Below, piece by piece: positions 5,129-5,301 of a stretch of DNA of 5,301 nt (its first letter is position 1; each line of letters begins with the position of its first letter). Source of the DNA: Deltaproteobacteria bacterium (lineage in GTDB: Bacteria; Desulfobacterota; Desulfobaccia; Desulfobaccales; 0-14-0-80-60-11); assembly GCA_023381945.1 (NCBI GenBank), contig JAMCQY010000256.1, positions 1 to 5,301 on the forward strand, written 5' to 3'. The notes under the pieces were generated by a model. That model did not search any database, had not been told where the DNA came from, and was given only the letters and a program-made list of their open reading frames with translations. The position numbers and the translations under genes are program-made.

Positions 5129-5154
5129 GCACAGGATAGAAAGCCTGTGCCACC
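5129..5154 (-). repeat. Second copy of the GGTG-GCACAGG...CCTGTGC palindromic repeat
   Basis: Arms GCACAGG (5129-5135) and CCTGTGC (5144-5150) with an 8-base loop, followed by CACC (5151-5154). Read on the minus strand it begins GGTGGCACAGGC, matching the hairpin at 2808-2832 in reverse orientation, with the arms conserved and the loop different. This is a two-copy repeat within the window. Confidence 0.65.
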
Positions 5155-5166
5155 AGGGAATTATCC

Positions 5167-5196
5167 GGCAATTATAGCAATTGCCAAGAGTTTTTT
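5167..5196 (+). terminator. Terminator-like hairpin with T6
   Basis: GGCAATT (5167-5173), loop ATAGC, AATTGCC (5179-5185), AAGAG, then TTTTTT (5191-5196). The shape is that of an intrinsic terminator on the plus strand, but no plus-strand gene ends nearby and the T run is offset by five bases. It may be part of the repeat cluster. Confidence 0.3.
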
Positions 5197-5223
5197 CTTA
5201 AATGTTGTGTACGCAACTTCTCA

Positions 5224-5301
5224 AAATCCCCCCTATCCCCCCTTTTTCAAAGGGGGGAACTCAGTGGAATTCCTTTAAAAGTCCCCCTTTGAAAAAGGGG
5301 G
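5224..5301. mobile_element. MITE-like palindromic element, right side beyond the window
   Basis: Starts AAATCCCCCC-TAT-CCCCCCTTT, forming a hairpin with AAAGGGGGG (arms 5237-5245 and 5249-5257, loop TTC). A 25-base spacer leads to a second hairpin, CCCCCTTT (5283-5290), loop GAA, AAAGGGGG (5294-5301), which is the reverse complement of the first. The two hairpins therefore act as inverted ends of a small non-coding element. By symmetry it should continue into a G-rich end just past base 5301. No transposase is present. The C6/T/A/G6 design resembles abundant non-autonomous repeats in related genomes, recalled rather than searched. Confidence 0.55.

Larger units (their letters stand above)
4962..5301. 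other. 340-base region without a convincing gene
   Basis: Contains only short, hydrophobic-poor ORFs with no ribosome binding site. It is made up of an inverted repeat, two adjacent palindromic repeats, a terminator-like hairpin and the start of a C/G-run MITE-like element, each listed separately. The promoter of the minus-strand membrane-protein cluster should lie in its left part; TTTATA around 4999-5004 (minus strand) is a possible -10 element, but no convincing -35 accompanies it. Confidence 0.6.

Noticed and set aside
5205..5216. Imperfect palindrome TTGTGTACGCAA as an operator
   Set aside because: Short, with one mismatch pair and no gene beside it to regulate.
5220..5301. CRISPR array suggested by repeated C-run/G-run units
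   Set aside because: The two units are in opposite orientation and palindromic with only one interval; this is a hairpin/MITE-like pattern, not direct repeats with spacers.

Overview
The window reads as a piece of chromosome from an anaerobic, GC-rich bacterium, most likely of the Desulfobacterota (deltaproteobacterial) or syntroph type. Three things suggest this: an oxygen-sensitive 2-hydroxyacyl-CoA dehydratase/activator pair, a ThiD-ThiN fusion of the kind found in archaea and anaerobic bacteria, and small palindromic repeats of types I associate with such genomes. The taxonomic call is inference; there is no rRNA or taxonomic marker in the window.

Layout. Positions 1-2766 (+) hold a tightly packed operon. 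It contains a 2-hydroxyacyl-CoA dehydratase D-component-like iron-sulfur protein (5' end outside the window), its BadF/HgdC-type ATP-dependent activator (17-base overlap), and an aminoglycoside-phosphotransferase-fold kinase (4-base GTGA overlap). A hairpin followed by T residues at 2812-2836 may end this operon. The 146-base gap after it is built largely from two repeat fragments. thiDN (2913-4265, +) follows, encoding a bifunctional thiamin-biosynthesis enzyme, with a good intrinsic terminator directly after its stop.

From 4961 down to 4321 the minus strand carries a compact run of three small membrane-protein genes, convergent with thiDN. They are a 36-residue ORF (TTG start), a 35-residue ORF (ATG start) and a four-helix protein of 136 residues. 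The two tiny ORFs share a W-x-L-x-H-x4-A-L-x4-G pattern. They are the least explained and most interesting genes here.

Positions 4962-5301 contain no convincing gene. They hold an inverted repeat, two side-by-side palindromic repeats, a terminator-like hairpin, and the beginning of a MITE-like element whose C-run/G-run hairpins sit in opposite orientation and run off the window.

Functional reading. The activator uses ATP to push a low-potential electron into the iron-sulfur cluster of the dehydratase-like partner. The coupled kinase may act on the substrate or product of that chemistry, but no substrate can be named. ThiDN makes HMP-PP and then thiamin phosphate. The membrane-protein cluster has no recognised function.
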